Both the position numbers and the translations under genes were made by a program. A model generated the notes under the pieces. That model saw only the letters and a list, made by a program, of their open reading frames with translations, was not told the origin of the DNA and ran no database searches. From Ambrosia x helenae (lineage: Eukaryota; Streptophyta; Magnoliopsida; Asterales; Asteraceae): 64,000 nt of DNA. The DNA is taken from positions 16,999,994 through 17,063,993 of the forward strand of contig CM061223.1 in assembly GCA_030844895.1 (NCBI GenBank), written 5' to 3'. Positions 32,722 through 43,471 of this stretch are shown here, one piece after another (position 1 is the first letter of the stretch; every line of letters begins with the position of its first letter).

Positions 32722-33830
32722 CACATATTACATCATTTTGGTAATATCTATATTCTAATCATAACTAAGCTTAAGCATATAACACTTATAATTTGGTTGG
32801 GGCTTAACGAACTTCAACCAATATTACACATTACATCATTTGGGTAATTTCTATATTCTAATCATAACTAAGCTTAAGCATAGAACACTTATCGATTAGT
32901 TGGGGCTTAACGAACTTCAACCAATGGTCCATTTTCATTACTTCAATCAAAATCTTCCAAGTCTTGCTTATTGATAGCTGATTTTTCACCTTCGAAGTTG
33001 TTATCATTGTCATCACGATCCTCGGAGTGTAGCTCATTTCCAATAATTTATGAAAACCTCCACCATTGTATTCCATATTTGTGTTCTACATAAAATATAG
33101 TTGTTGTAAAGATATGGATACGGTGATAAGTAAATTAAGAAACAATCCTTAACCCATTTACTTGAATGGGTAGCTTAAATTTTACATGTTATATCTCCAA
33201 TGGTTCAAACCGATTACATAACTAAAAAACAACTAATAAGAAAATGGGTTCAATGTCACATGCTGTAATATAAATTTCCTATATTTTAGTAAAAAAAATA
33301 GACACCAAAAGGATTAACCCAAACCCATTTCAACGTGTAGCCAAAAGGACCCATTGTATATACACTTTAGGCAACTTTTGACATGTTACAAAATGCCGCC
33401 AAAAAACGTCATTATTTAAACTGTGTAAATATAGTACTTAACAATTAAAAATCTTAATAAATAACATCAAAATCATAATCAATCATTCAAATCAATGACA
33501 TTAAAATAATCTGCGTCTGAAATTGCCGTACCCATTATATACAAATTATTATTGACATATTAAAATTAGTACACTTAAAATTAGCACACTTATTGAAATC
33601 AAGATGATGATTATCGTTTAGTAACAATTGATTAAAGGAAAGTCGTAATATCAAAATGAAAATCGGTCAACAATGTTAAAATGAAATTTGTAATATTAGT
33701 AACATCAATAAATACGATTAAAAATCTTAATAAATAACATCAAAATCATAATCAATCATTCAAATAAATGACATTAAAATCATCCGCGTCTCAAATTGCC
33801 TTACCCATTATATACAAATTATTATTGACA
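32722..33830. repeat. Two direct duplications near the Helitron 3' end
   Basis: ATTACATCATTT.GGTAAT...GGGGCTTAACGAACTTCAACCA occurs twice about 105 bp apart (32728, 32833). CTTAATAAATAACATCAAAATCATAA...ATTATTATTGACAT occurs twice 258 bp apart (33464, 33728). Confidence 0.8.
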
Positions 33831-34599
33831 TCTTTAGTAATCATTATTAGTTGTGATTGAAGTAATATAATTCTTTAACAGAAAATAACATTTTGAAAAT
33901 TTATATTATCATTTAATTTCGTTGTTAAAATTGGTATGACGATTAAATGATTTTATTATTTGTTAAGGTTTATTTAGTATTGATGTGTCTCGAACAATTC
34001 TGCAAAATCGGAAATACTGTGCCTCGATTGACGTGATCAAGTAGGAATATTTATTTATATATTTGAATTATAAAAAAAATGGAAGGATTCGTAATTGACG
34101 TGAAATGGTCAACAACGCTTAAAATTAGCATAATCAAACTCAAAGACATAAAGTCAAAGAATTGACCTCCATCAAATTAACAAAAACGTAAAAAGTTTTT
34201 ATTTAGATTGGGTCAACAATATTAAAAATAAGGTCGTAATATTAGTAATAGCATTGAAAATTATCTTGAATACATTATATATTTTAGGAAACTGTTAAAT
34301 AGATTTAAATTATATTTATTATTAAAGAATAATAAAAGTGTAGGAAAATAAATGTACACTCCTATCTTCGGATTATATTTAAATTCTAAACTGGTAAATA
34401 AATTTAAATAAATGTTTAAAGCAAAATCGTATATGTTTAAAAGAATATCGTTTTATGACAATTGATTAAAGGAAAGTCTTTGAATTATAAAAAATGGAAG
34501 GATTGATAATTGACCTGAATTGGTTAACAACGCTTGAAATTAGCACAATCAAACTTAAAGACATATAGACAAGGAATTGACTTCCAACAATTTAACAAA

Positions 34600-36350
34600 A
34601 ACATAAAAAAAAATTACTCAGATTCGGTCAACAATATTAAAATTAAGGTCGTAATATTAGTAATAATATTAAAAATGAATAAATCCTATTAATTGCAGGC
34701 AAGACCAATAATAATTCATAAAGATAAATTAAACATAATTTTGTATTAATATTAATATAAATAAATGAGATTAAAAAATCGTAATAAATAACATTCAATT
34801 TGATCAATTATTATTAATGTCAATTAGTATTATTAGTAATATATTCGGTCAACAATACGAATTTTTACGAATAGTAAAACTAAAATCGTAATATTAGTAT
34901 TAATATTAGTTAGTATTAGTAATTAGTAATATATTCATAAAAATAGTAATACAAAATTTTAATTCGGTCAATAAGATATAAATGGGATTAAAATTAAAAA
35001 TCGTAATATTAGTTTTAGTATTAGTAATATATTCATAATTTAATTCGGTCAATAAGAAATAAATAAGATTAAAATTTAAAATCATAATATTAGTATTAGT
35101 ATTATATTCGTAAAGTAATTTGGTCAATTCGGTCATAAATTAATAAATGAGCTTAAAAATCGTAATATATAACATTAAATCCGGTCAATTATTATTAATG
35201 TCATTAAAACTCATAATAAAATATCATTAAAAGATGAATAAATCCTATTAATTGCACGCAAGACCAATAATAATTTGAACGAATAGTAATATAAATAATA
35301 TTAAATATACTTTCATAAAGATAGATTGAACATAATTTCGTAGAATTATTAATATAAATAAATGAGATTAAAAAATCGTAATAAATAACATTCAATTCGG
35401 TCAATTATTATTAATGTATTAGTAATATATTCGTAATTTAATTCAGTCAATAATAAATAAATGATCTTAAAAATCGTAATATTATAACATTAAATTCGGT
35501 CAATTATTATTATTATTATTATTATTAATGTCATTAAAACTCATAATAAATAACATTAAAAATGAATAAATCCTATTAATTTCAGGCAAGACCAATAATA
35601 ATTCATAAAGACATATTAAACAAAATTTCGTAGTAATATTATTATAAATAAATGAGATTAAAAAATCGTAATAAATAACATTCAATTTGGTCAATTATTA
35701 TTAATGTCAATTAGTATAAGTAATATATTCGTAAAAAGAGTAATAGAAAATTTTAATTCGGTCAATAAGATATAAATGACATTAAATTTAAAAATTGTAA
35801 TATTAGTTTTACTATTAGTAATATATTCGTAATTTAATTCGGCCAATAAGAAATCAATAAGATTAAAATTAAACATCATAATATTAGTAATATATTCTTA
35901 AATTAATTCGGTCAATATAATAAATAAATGAGCTTAAAAATCGTAATATATAACATTAAATTCGGTCAATTATTATTAATGTCATTAAAACTCATAATAA
36001 AATATCATTAAAAATGAATAAATCCTATTAATTGCAGGCAAGACCAATAATAATTTGAACGAATAATAATATAAATAATATTAAATATACTCTCATAAAG
36101 ATAGATTGAACATAATTTCATAGTAATATTAATATAAATAAATGAGATTAAAAAATCGTAATAAATAACATTCAATTCGGTCAATTATTATTAATGTCAA
36201 TAAATAACATTAATTCTAACATACTAAAAATACATTAAAAATGATTAAATCTTATTAAACATAAATTCCCAAAAGTAATAATAAATAAATGATCTTAAAA
36301 ATCGTAATATATAACATTAAATTCGGTCAATTATTATTAATGTCATTAAA
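34600..36350. repeat. AT-rich higher-order tandem array
   Basis: Blocks such as AATAAATCCTATTAATTGCA (about 34678, 35237, 35566, 36019) and GAGATTAAAAAATCGTAATA (34768, 35364, 35652, 36144), joined by TTCGGTCAATTATTATTAATG, recur in the same order with varying spacing (about 290-600 bp). This is a shuffled tandem array with no coding function; short minus-strand frames inside it are by-products. Confidence 0.85.
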
Positions 36351-36915
36351 ACTTATAATAAACTTATAACAAACTTGTGTACCAATACTGAATTAGATGG
36401 CTCATACACAACCTTGTCGAACTGTGGAACATTGTGGTAACACCTATCCAATAAATAGAAAAATAAGTGAGAATTGGAATACATGATTAGCAAATAAATA
36501 GGTAAAAAATAAAAAATAACATCAATGAAGATAAGTGAATCTAAACCATAAAACGAATAAAAACATACATCGGAAAACAGATACAAATAAATGATTGAGT
36601 AAGATGTGAGCATAATAATTTGCAGTATGACATCGCATTTATAGTATTCATAGGCAAAGTATAAGTAGAATGTTTACAATATAATTAAAAATATAAATCA
36701 TTACCAACAAATTTAAATCATTAATACATAAATGATGATTGACTTATTTTTGGGTAATTATATTGACATTGAAAACGTTTGACCAAAGTATATATTTATG
36801 GCAATGATATATCATACAGTTGTAACGAAAATGTTTTAAAAAAATTTATTCTAATACATCAGTGGTAAAATTCAATATTTGGACGAATTATATTATATTA
36901 TATGATATATTATGT

Positions 36916-36918
<3 letters not shown>

Positions 36919-36950
<32 letters not shown>
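36919..36950. repeat. (TA)n microsatellite
   Basis: Sixteen AT/TA dinucleotides. Confidence 0.9.
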
Positions 36951-36952
<2 letters not shown>

Positions 36953-38057
36953 CGAAACGACAATGAAAATGAGAATATTGTTAAAATTATTCAAAATATT
37001 CAAATTTAAAGTCAATCCCACCTTTATCTCCTCATTCAAACCGTATATCAAAACATTTACTCTCTTTCCAAATCAAGATGAACCAAAATAGGAAGGTCAA
37101 ACATTAATTATGATCCGGATCCAATTAACACAAACCAAACACTATTCGGCACCTACTCATGATCATTCATCCAAAACATCCAAACATTATTTGAAGGTCC
37201 ATATTATAGTCAATCCTCAAGAACATCCATGAACAAATGAACTTAAGGACCATGATCAACATAACAAATGACCACCCATATTCTAATTATACGAACAATC
37301 AATCCACAAACAATAACACCCCTTAAACCATTCGGCCTATACCCGATAATAAACAATCAACCACATAAACATCCATCAGCCGATATGAACCTTATGAACA
37401 TGGCCCAAGGTAGCAAGTTGATTAACCTTATGAACATGAACCTTATGAATATGTAAATGATTGTGTAAATAATCTAGATATGAAATAATATTTGTAGTTA
37501 ATAAAAAAACGTGTTGATCATTACAAAAAAACGTGTTGATCATTACAAAAAAACCGATTGTATTTTTTCCAAGGTTGATGTAATACGACTTTGATTTTTC
37601 TGTGTAGTAAAAAGAAAATACATAACCGATTGTATTTCTCTTTGAAGTAATATGATTGTAAGCAGTTATGTATCAATCTCATCCAAATCAGAAAATTGAT
37701 AATAAAACAATTTCGACACTTATGTTAATCGTAAAACGTTTTGATCAATACCAAAAAACCGATTGTATTTCATACAAGATTGATGTAATATGATAAATAT
37801 AAGATTAGATGGACAACATACCTTGCAAAAAGAACAATGAGAAAGGAATGAGGAATGAGAAAGGAATTAGGATATGAAGGATGAACAATGTATTAGGATA
37901 GGAAGGAGGAAGAATGTTTTAAGATACAAATGGATGGTGAGAAAAAAAAAGGTTTATATACTACATTTCATGGAGCTTCATTTACCATTTGGATCCTAGG
38001 AGACCCTCTCAAAAGCTAGGATTCAACCCTAGTGTTTTCATTTATTATATAGATAGA

Positions 38058-39174
38058 TAATATAATATTAAAGAGGCCCATGTGGAAGTGACGTAATTGC
38101 CTTTTGCAACATTATCAATTCAATGTCCTTTCGGCATTTCCATCATCATGTCTACAAAATTAGGACAAGCATTCACTTAAATCTTTTTACTTGTTTATTA
38201 ATAGGGTCATCTTAATTTACTATTTTGTATTGTGGCACATTCATGGTGTCATAGCAACTTTATGATAAGCAAATCAAGACATGCTAAAAATCATCGTGGA
38301 CAAACACATATCTCGAATCATCGTCAACAGTGTAAGGGGTGACGTATGTATTTTTCATTTTCTACGATACTCTTTGAAAAGGCAACTCGAGAAGCATATC
38401 AGAAGGCGGTGAAGAGATAGGAACGATTCTAACTTCTTCAATAAACCGGTCCTTATTTACAAGATACGTTAGGAGGACATCAACGTAATTAGGTTCCTTT
38501 GGATTTGTAACAGTTCCGCTATAAAATCCGTAACTTGAAAAGAATGGTGTAATTTATCTTTTTACTCTTTTTGTACTCATTTGGTTTTTTCGTAAAAAAA
38601 AACTATTTTAAAGCATAACAATACTAAACTCAAATAAAAAAACAGAATAAATTTAAGAACTTCAATAGTTATTTTAAAGATAATTTCATTGAAAACATAT
38701 ATAAAAAATATCGATTAATAAAACATAGATTACAAGGTTTTTAACTTGTTTAGCAGATTAACGATGCTTTTTAATAACTTGTCCAAATTCAGATATTTTT
38801 ATCAAGGGTATATAATATTTATTCCCAAAACAAAAGCCAAATTACATACATCAAAATTTATTAAACTTGTTGAAGTTGGGTATTTTTCATACAAAATAAA
38901 AACCCAAAGACATGAAGGTTAAGAAAAAAGCAAAAAACATAAGACAAAATAAAAACAAAAAGAACAAAATTTTTCTCAAAGGGTATCTTCGTCTTTTCCC
39001 TTTATCATCGTCATCAAACCATGGTGAGTCATGAACTCATGATACCCCCACCATCAACTTCTATACAAGACCAAAGTTACTCATCCAGACCCTCCCCTCA
39101 TATGTTATTATCAAAGAGGGTAATTATGTAATTTCACATAAAATTTTCTTTTAATAAAATTTGCTAATTGGATG
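38058..39174. other. Intergenic with an unrecognised exon-like open stretch (38360-38565, minus)
   Basis: On the minus strand an open run reads FFSSYGFYSGTVTNPKEPNY, VDVLLTYLVNKDRFIEEVRI, VPISSPPSDMLLELPFQRVS, stop, with balanced amino-acid use unlike the surrounding AT-rich DNA. No ATG. It looks like part of a real protein-coding exon, but I do not recognise it. The remaining sequence shows nothing else. Confidence 0.35.
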
Positions 39175-39182
39175 CACAAGAG

Positions 39183-39868
39183 TAGGGGTGTTCAACGAAT
39201 CGAATAACAATATGTTAAAAAAAAAAAAACTAATCGAATAACGAATTTTTGAATTATTCGAATCGAATTTCTTGAATTTTTAATATTTTTACCTGAATTC
39301 GTATTCGCTTAAAATTCAATTTATTCGATTCGTATTCGATTCGAATAAGAAACCCGAATTCAAATAAATTCGTTTTAGTTCAAATTCATCACAAATAATA
39401 AATTGTTTTACTTTTAGTTTTAAAACTAATATGAACTCATTATTTTTAACATATAAAATACAAATCTATAAAATTGATAAACAACAATATTTCAAATACG
39501 AGAATAGTAAAAATAGTAGAGAGTATAGTTTGTTAGAGTTTTGTGATGTATAAGGTAAATACGTAAAATAGGGTTATGGTAAAAGTTAAAGACACTATGG
39601 GTTCTTAAAGTTTGACCAAAATTTAGAAGTTTTTTTTTTCAATATGTATATTTGTGTATATAATAATGTGTATGTGTGTATATATTTAAAAAATATACAT
39701 ATACAGTTTTTATTCGAAATTCGAATCGAATTCAAAATTATAAATTCGTATTCGATTTACTGGACTCGAATTCGAATTCTTAATAATCGAATCGAATTCT
39801 TGGTAATCGAATCGAACTAAGTCGAATTTCGAATTTTTCAAATCCGAATCGAATTCTGAACACCCATA
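39183..39868. mobile_element. hAT-type non-autonomous element (686 bp), TSD CACAAGAG
   Basis: Ends TAGGGGTGTTC / GAACACCCATA, with subterminal GAATCGAAT-rich arms able to fold back. The 8-mer CACAAGAG is present on both sides (39175-39182, 39869-39876). Confidence 0.88.
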
Positions 39869-40011
39869 CACAAGAGTTCCAGTTTGCACCGTTGTTGATT
39901 TCTTGGATGCCATCGTCCATCTTCTCTCTCTTGCTTCATGCCTGCACTCTTGGCTATAAAATGGGGTGTATCCTCTGCCATAAATTACAAAAATACCCTT
40001 TAGAAATCTTG

Positions 40012-40016
<5 letters not shown>

Positions 40017-40059
<43 letters not shown>
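40017..40059. repeat. (AAT)n microsatellite
   Basis: About 14 AAT/TAA triplets. Confidence 0.9.
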
Positions 40060-40061
<2 letters not shown>

Positions 40062-40388
40062 CTTTTTTTAACTTATGACTCTAATTCATTTTCGTTTCTT
40101 TTTAATCACTTTTCATCTAATGTCTTGACATTGTGACACAATGTCATCTTTAGACAGACCGTAGTGGTCGTGAAATGGGCTCGAAGGCAGTCATTAACCC
40201 CATTTTCGTGCTGCAAACACCCCCCCGGCGCTAATCTCTAAAACCATGCCCAAGCGTTAAAAATTTAACGCTACAATTTATATCATTCCAATGCATTCGA
40301 CCGTTGTACAACGGCTACCAATTGAAACAAAAAAATATAAATCAAATTTAATTACCTGTATATAACCCTTCTCCTAAAAGATATTATC

Positions 40389-41195
40389 ATGTTTCCATTC
40401 CATCCAACCTTTGGTTTTCCGTCTCCCCCGAGCAACCCGAAGGCGTTGCGCCCAAACACTACCCAATTGCCACCAAGTTTTAATTACCTAGATTGTGACC
40501 CAAACACGATAGGTTACACACAACTACTAAACACAATAGGTTTTGCTTCAAATATGAACATAAACATAGGCCATGGTTCTCAAGAAGAACCGGAGATCGT
40601 GCCGGATACACAACCCGAGCGCGAACCTGTGCGTGAACCCTAAGGTTCTCAACGTGGGGGGGGGGGGGGGAGACGCTCGCACCAAAAAAAAAAAAAAAAA
40701 AAACTATCGGGCCTCGTTTACGAAAGAAGTATCAACCTTGGGATAAATACGAGGAATATGCACTCGCACGGGTTTGGCTCTCGGAGGATCCCGATGTTAG
40801 TTAGTATATGTTCTAATTTTTATAGTCGTAATTTTTTTTATAGTTCATAATAATATATACGTGCTAATTTTTTTCAGCCAACTATTAAGACAAACCCGTG
40901 TTTTGGACAAGAGTTCGAGAGACCTTTTTTAATGCCATGGGTAGAGAGAAATATCAGGACAACGATTTAATTTCGGGAAAATGGACCGATATTAATAATA
41001 GATGTCATGCGTTTTTCAGAAGTTTACCAACGTGTGGATGACAATAAGGGTAGTGAGGCTGGTGATGGGGATGTATTAGCAAAAGCGTTGGAGAAGTTCA
41101 ACGCAACCCGTGAGATGTTCACATATATGAAGTGTTGGGAGCTCCTAAAAACAAGTCCTAAGACCATGTGTAGTCGAGCGCGATTTGGAGTTAAA
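40389..41195 (+). pseudogene. Harbinger ORF1-type SANT/Myb-like protein remnant
   Basis: 40389-40643 is open (MFPFHPTFGFPSPPSNPKAL...PEREPVREP) and ends in a stop next to poly(G) and poly(A). 40710-40800 reads KKYQPWDKYEEYALARVWLS then EDPDV. After an AT-rich gap, 40877-41195 gives WTDINNRCHAF in one frame and FSEVYQRVDDNKGSEAGDGD, VLAKALEKFNA in the next. The pattern W..YEE.ALA.AW...SEDP..N and KW.D...K...F...Y matches the Myb/SANT DNA-binding ORF1 of plant PIF/Harbinger transposons, often annotated as glutathione S-transferase T3-like. At least two frame breaks. Confidence 0.65.
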
Positions 41196-41360
41196 AATCA
41201 CCCATAGCGCCCCAAACACCACTACGGGGGCGCTATGGGGCGCTAAAAGTCTTCAAAAAACACAAAATGGGTGTCAGGTGTGATTTGTATAGCGCCATTT
41301 TTGTTTGGTTTGTGTGCCATGTATTTGCACCCAATCAAAATGGAGGGGCGCTATTCTTGC

Positions 41361-41928
41361 TAGGGGTGTACAAAAAGCTCGCGGCTCACTCGAAAAGGCT
41401 CGTTTTGTTTTCGAGCCGAGCCGAGCGGCTCATTTTGTAATCCAGCCGAGCTCGAGCCAGGGGTGTTCAGCTCGTGGCTCGGCTCGTAACTCGGCTCGAC
41501 TCCTGGCTCAGCTCGATGGCTCGATATATGGCTCGACTCAGGCTTGTATATGTGTTATTAATATATAGATGATAGTAATATATTTTGGCTCCAAACGCAA
41601 TTCTAAAATTCAAATTTTTAAAGCCCCGCTCATACTACCTATCTACGCCACCTCTTCATAATCCAATAAACCATAACTTAGAAAAATAAAAAAATATACA
41701 TGTATATGTGTAATTTTATTTTATTTTTGTTTTCTTTTTTATCTTATAAACATTTATAAAAAAAATCACAAAAAAATAACGAGCTGGCTCGAACATTTAC
41801 GAGTCGAACTCGAGCTTGACTTTTCAGCTCGACCAAAAAAACGAGCCGAGCCGAGCTGGCTCGTTTAAGTTCGAGCTCGAGCTCGAGCTTAGCCTGGCTC
41901 GGCTCGACTCGGCTCTTGTACAACCCTA
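41361..41928. mobile_element. hAT-type non-autonomous element (568 bp), TSD ATTCTTGC
   Basis: Ends TAGGGGTGTACAA / TTGTACAACCCTA, with arms full of GAGCCGAGC/GCTCGGCTCG. ATTCTTGC flanks both sides (41353-41360, 41929-41936). It is inserted in the Harbinger remnant. Confidence 0.9.
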
Positions 41929-41956
41929 ATTCTTGCATTCCCACTACACACTCTAA

Positions 41957-42288
41957 GGGTATGTTTGACAATGAGCTTTTAGGAGCTTCAAGCTACAAGC
42001 TTTTAAGAAAAAGCTCCTACTTAATAAAAAGTCTTGTTTGGTTGAAGAGCTGGAAGCTTTTAGGTTAGGAGAAAAAGCTCTACAGTGAAAAGCTATTACT
42101 ACTAGCTTTTAAGAAAAAGCTCTACTAGATACAAGCTTTTAATTAGTAAATGACACAAATACCCATTCTATTTTAAAAACAAAATAAAAACCTCCAGCTA
42201 CTCTGCCAAACACCAAAAATATATTTAAAAAGTTTCTAGCTACGAGCTTCCAGCTGGCAGCCTCCAACTAGTTTTGTCAAACATACCC
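41957..42288. mobile_element. Tourist-like MITE (332 bp), TSD TAA
   Basis: Perfect TIRs GGGTATGTTTGACAA / TTGTCAAACATACCC with TAA on both sides (41954-41956, 42289-42291). The interior is rich in AGCTTTTA.GAGCT words. Confidence 0.88.
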
Positions 42289-42451
42289 TAAGTGGGTTAA
42301 CGTACCCACGCCATGATCAGCAAAGTTGTACTTGTTAGGTACGCGGAGTCATAATTGCAGAAGTTGTTAGGTACGCGGAGTAGCTTCAATTTATAAAAAA
42401 AAAAAGTAGCAGGGATAGATCCGCAAAGATCGTAAAGTAATAAACTAAGTC

Positions 42452-43030
42452 ATGGCAAAGCAAACAGGAGGAGAAGTGGGAGATGAGAAAGAGCAAAAGG
42501 TCGGTGACTGTGTGGTTACAATTGTCGTCGTCACCGAAGAGGATGTTGAAGAACTAGACAGTAGCACTTGCACTTGTGATGACCAAACGGTTGCTTATAA
42601 TGATACCGGCGAGGATGTTGGCAAGCTAGACAGCAGCAGTGATGGCAGTTTCGTAACGGAGCAAAGAAGTGAAGAGAGCAATGAACTAGACTGCTGTATT
42701 GATGAGATCTCCATCCGTTTTTGCTGTTGCTGCTTAATGCCATTTACTCCCTTGGATGGTTTTCGATTTTGTCGTGCCAGTATTGGCGAGGGGGATATGG
42801 ATGACAATCTAGAGTTTGGGAGGGATACAAATAGGAATGATTACTTCGCTATCAGATCTTTGGATGTCTATGATGGCGAAGATCTCTCTGGTGGTGGTGG
42901 TGGTGGTGGGACTTCTGTTGCCCGGAGTTCGAGGCCGGAAACCGTTGGTGAAGGTGAGGGTATTAGGCCGCAACGATGGTGGAAGAAATATTGGCTCAAG
43001 TTGACCGGCCGGCAGAACCACTTAATGTAA
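42452..43030 (+). CDS. Uncharacterised acidic protein, 192 aa, single exon
   Basis: The ATG sits in a good plant context (AAGTCATGGCA) and the frame stays open for 192 codons. The protein is acidic and Ser/Asp-rich in its first half (TEEDVEELDSSTCTCDD and a second, related TGEDVGKLDSSSDGS). It has a Cys cluster (FCCCCLMPF) near residue 95, a Gly run (GGGGGGG) near 150 and a basic Trp-rich C-terminus (RPQRWWKKYWLKLTGRQ). The two acidic segments look like an internal repeat. No signal peptide or membrane segment; family unknown. The GC content is higher than the flanks. A copia element begins about 110 bp after the stop and may have cut off a longer gene or its 3' end. Confidence 0.55.
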   Translation: MAKQTGGEVGDEKEQKVGDCVVTIVVVTEEDVEELDSSTCTCDDQTVAYNDTGEDVGKLDSSSDGSFVTEQRSEESNELDCCIDEISIRFCCCCLMPFTPLDGFRFCRASIGEGDMDDNLEFGRDTNRNDYFAIRSLDVYDGEDLSGGGGGGGTSVARSSRPETVGEGEGIRPQRWWKKYWLKLTGRQNHLM

Positions 43031-43165
43031 AACTTGTTTGTTTGATTCACTCAATTTGCTGTTACTTCAGAGATTTGTTTGCTTCTCATTACCAATCCAT
43101 CGCTTATGTTGCTGTCTAGGTTACTTTTGGGATTGAGTTACAACTATTAGAATATTTGTATATTA

Positions 43166-43454
43166 CCAGCCACCCTTGTGGTGGAGTGGTACCGGGAAAT
43201 GAGGGAGAGACACTTGATCTTTGTGGTCATGGGTTCGACTCCTGATCTCTTCAGGTTTTATCGGTTTGCTGCCGTCGTGCCTTCAAGCGGATATGCGGGC
43301 CGGGTTTTCCCTGGAACAGGAGACGGGTGGGCTAGAGGACTCCGTGCGTGTGGATTGGGTCGCTACAAGATACGTCTTGTGAGCTACCTTTAGCCAATGG
43401 GGGCCGCGTACGGAGTACCCGCAATACTTTAGTTGGTCGTTCAAAAAAAAAAAA
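43166..43454 (+). mobile_element. SINE (289 bp) with 17-bp TSD
   Basis: Box A-like TGGTGGAGTGGTACCGGG and box B-like GGTTCGACTCC lie near the start, and the unit ends in an A tail after GTTGGTCGTTC. AGAATATTTGTATATTA is repeated exactly on both sides (43149-43165, 43455-43471) and is copia LTR sequence. Confidence 0.92.
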
Positions 43455-43471
43455 AGAATATTTGTATATTA

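Larger units (their letters stand above)
32478..38057 (-). mobile_element. Helitron (5.58 kb) loaded with AT-rich tandem arrays
   Basis: On the minus strand the 5' end is A/TCTATCTATATAATAAATG at 38057, and the 3' end is CCGTGGATCCCCACGG (stem) then GACTCTAACCTAG/T at 32478. Both flanks fit A/T insertion. Interior: two direct duplications (32722-32930; 33466-33830), a large tandem array (34600-36350) and a TA run. No Rep/helicase frame was found. Confidence 0.65.
40155..41953 (+). mobile_element. PIF/Harbinger-like element remnant with ORF1
   Basis: Left edge GACAGACCGTAGTGG and right edge CCACTACACACTC are imperfect inverted repeats flanked by TTA and TAA. The interior holds a SANT/Myb-like ORF1 remnant, no transposase, and an hAT element inserted at 41361. 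GGCGCTA-type words recur at 40228, 41222 and 41346. Confidence 0.5.

Noticed and set aside
34600..36350. Possible CRISPR-like array
   Set aside because: Plant DNA with irregular spacing, AT-rich modules and no constant repeat/spacer pattern; a degenerate tandem array.
34906..36613. Series of Asn/Ile/Tyr-rich minus-strand frames
   Set aside because: They repeat with the tandem array and have the composition of AT-rich noise.
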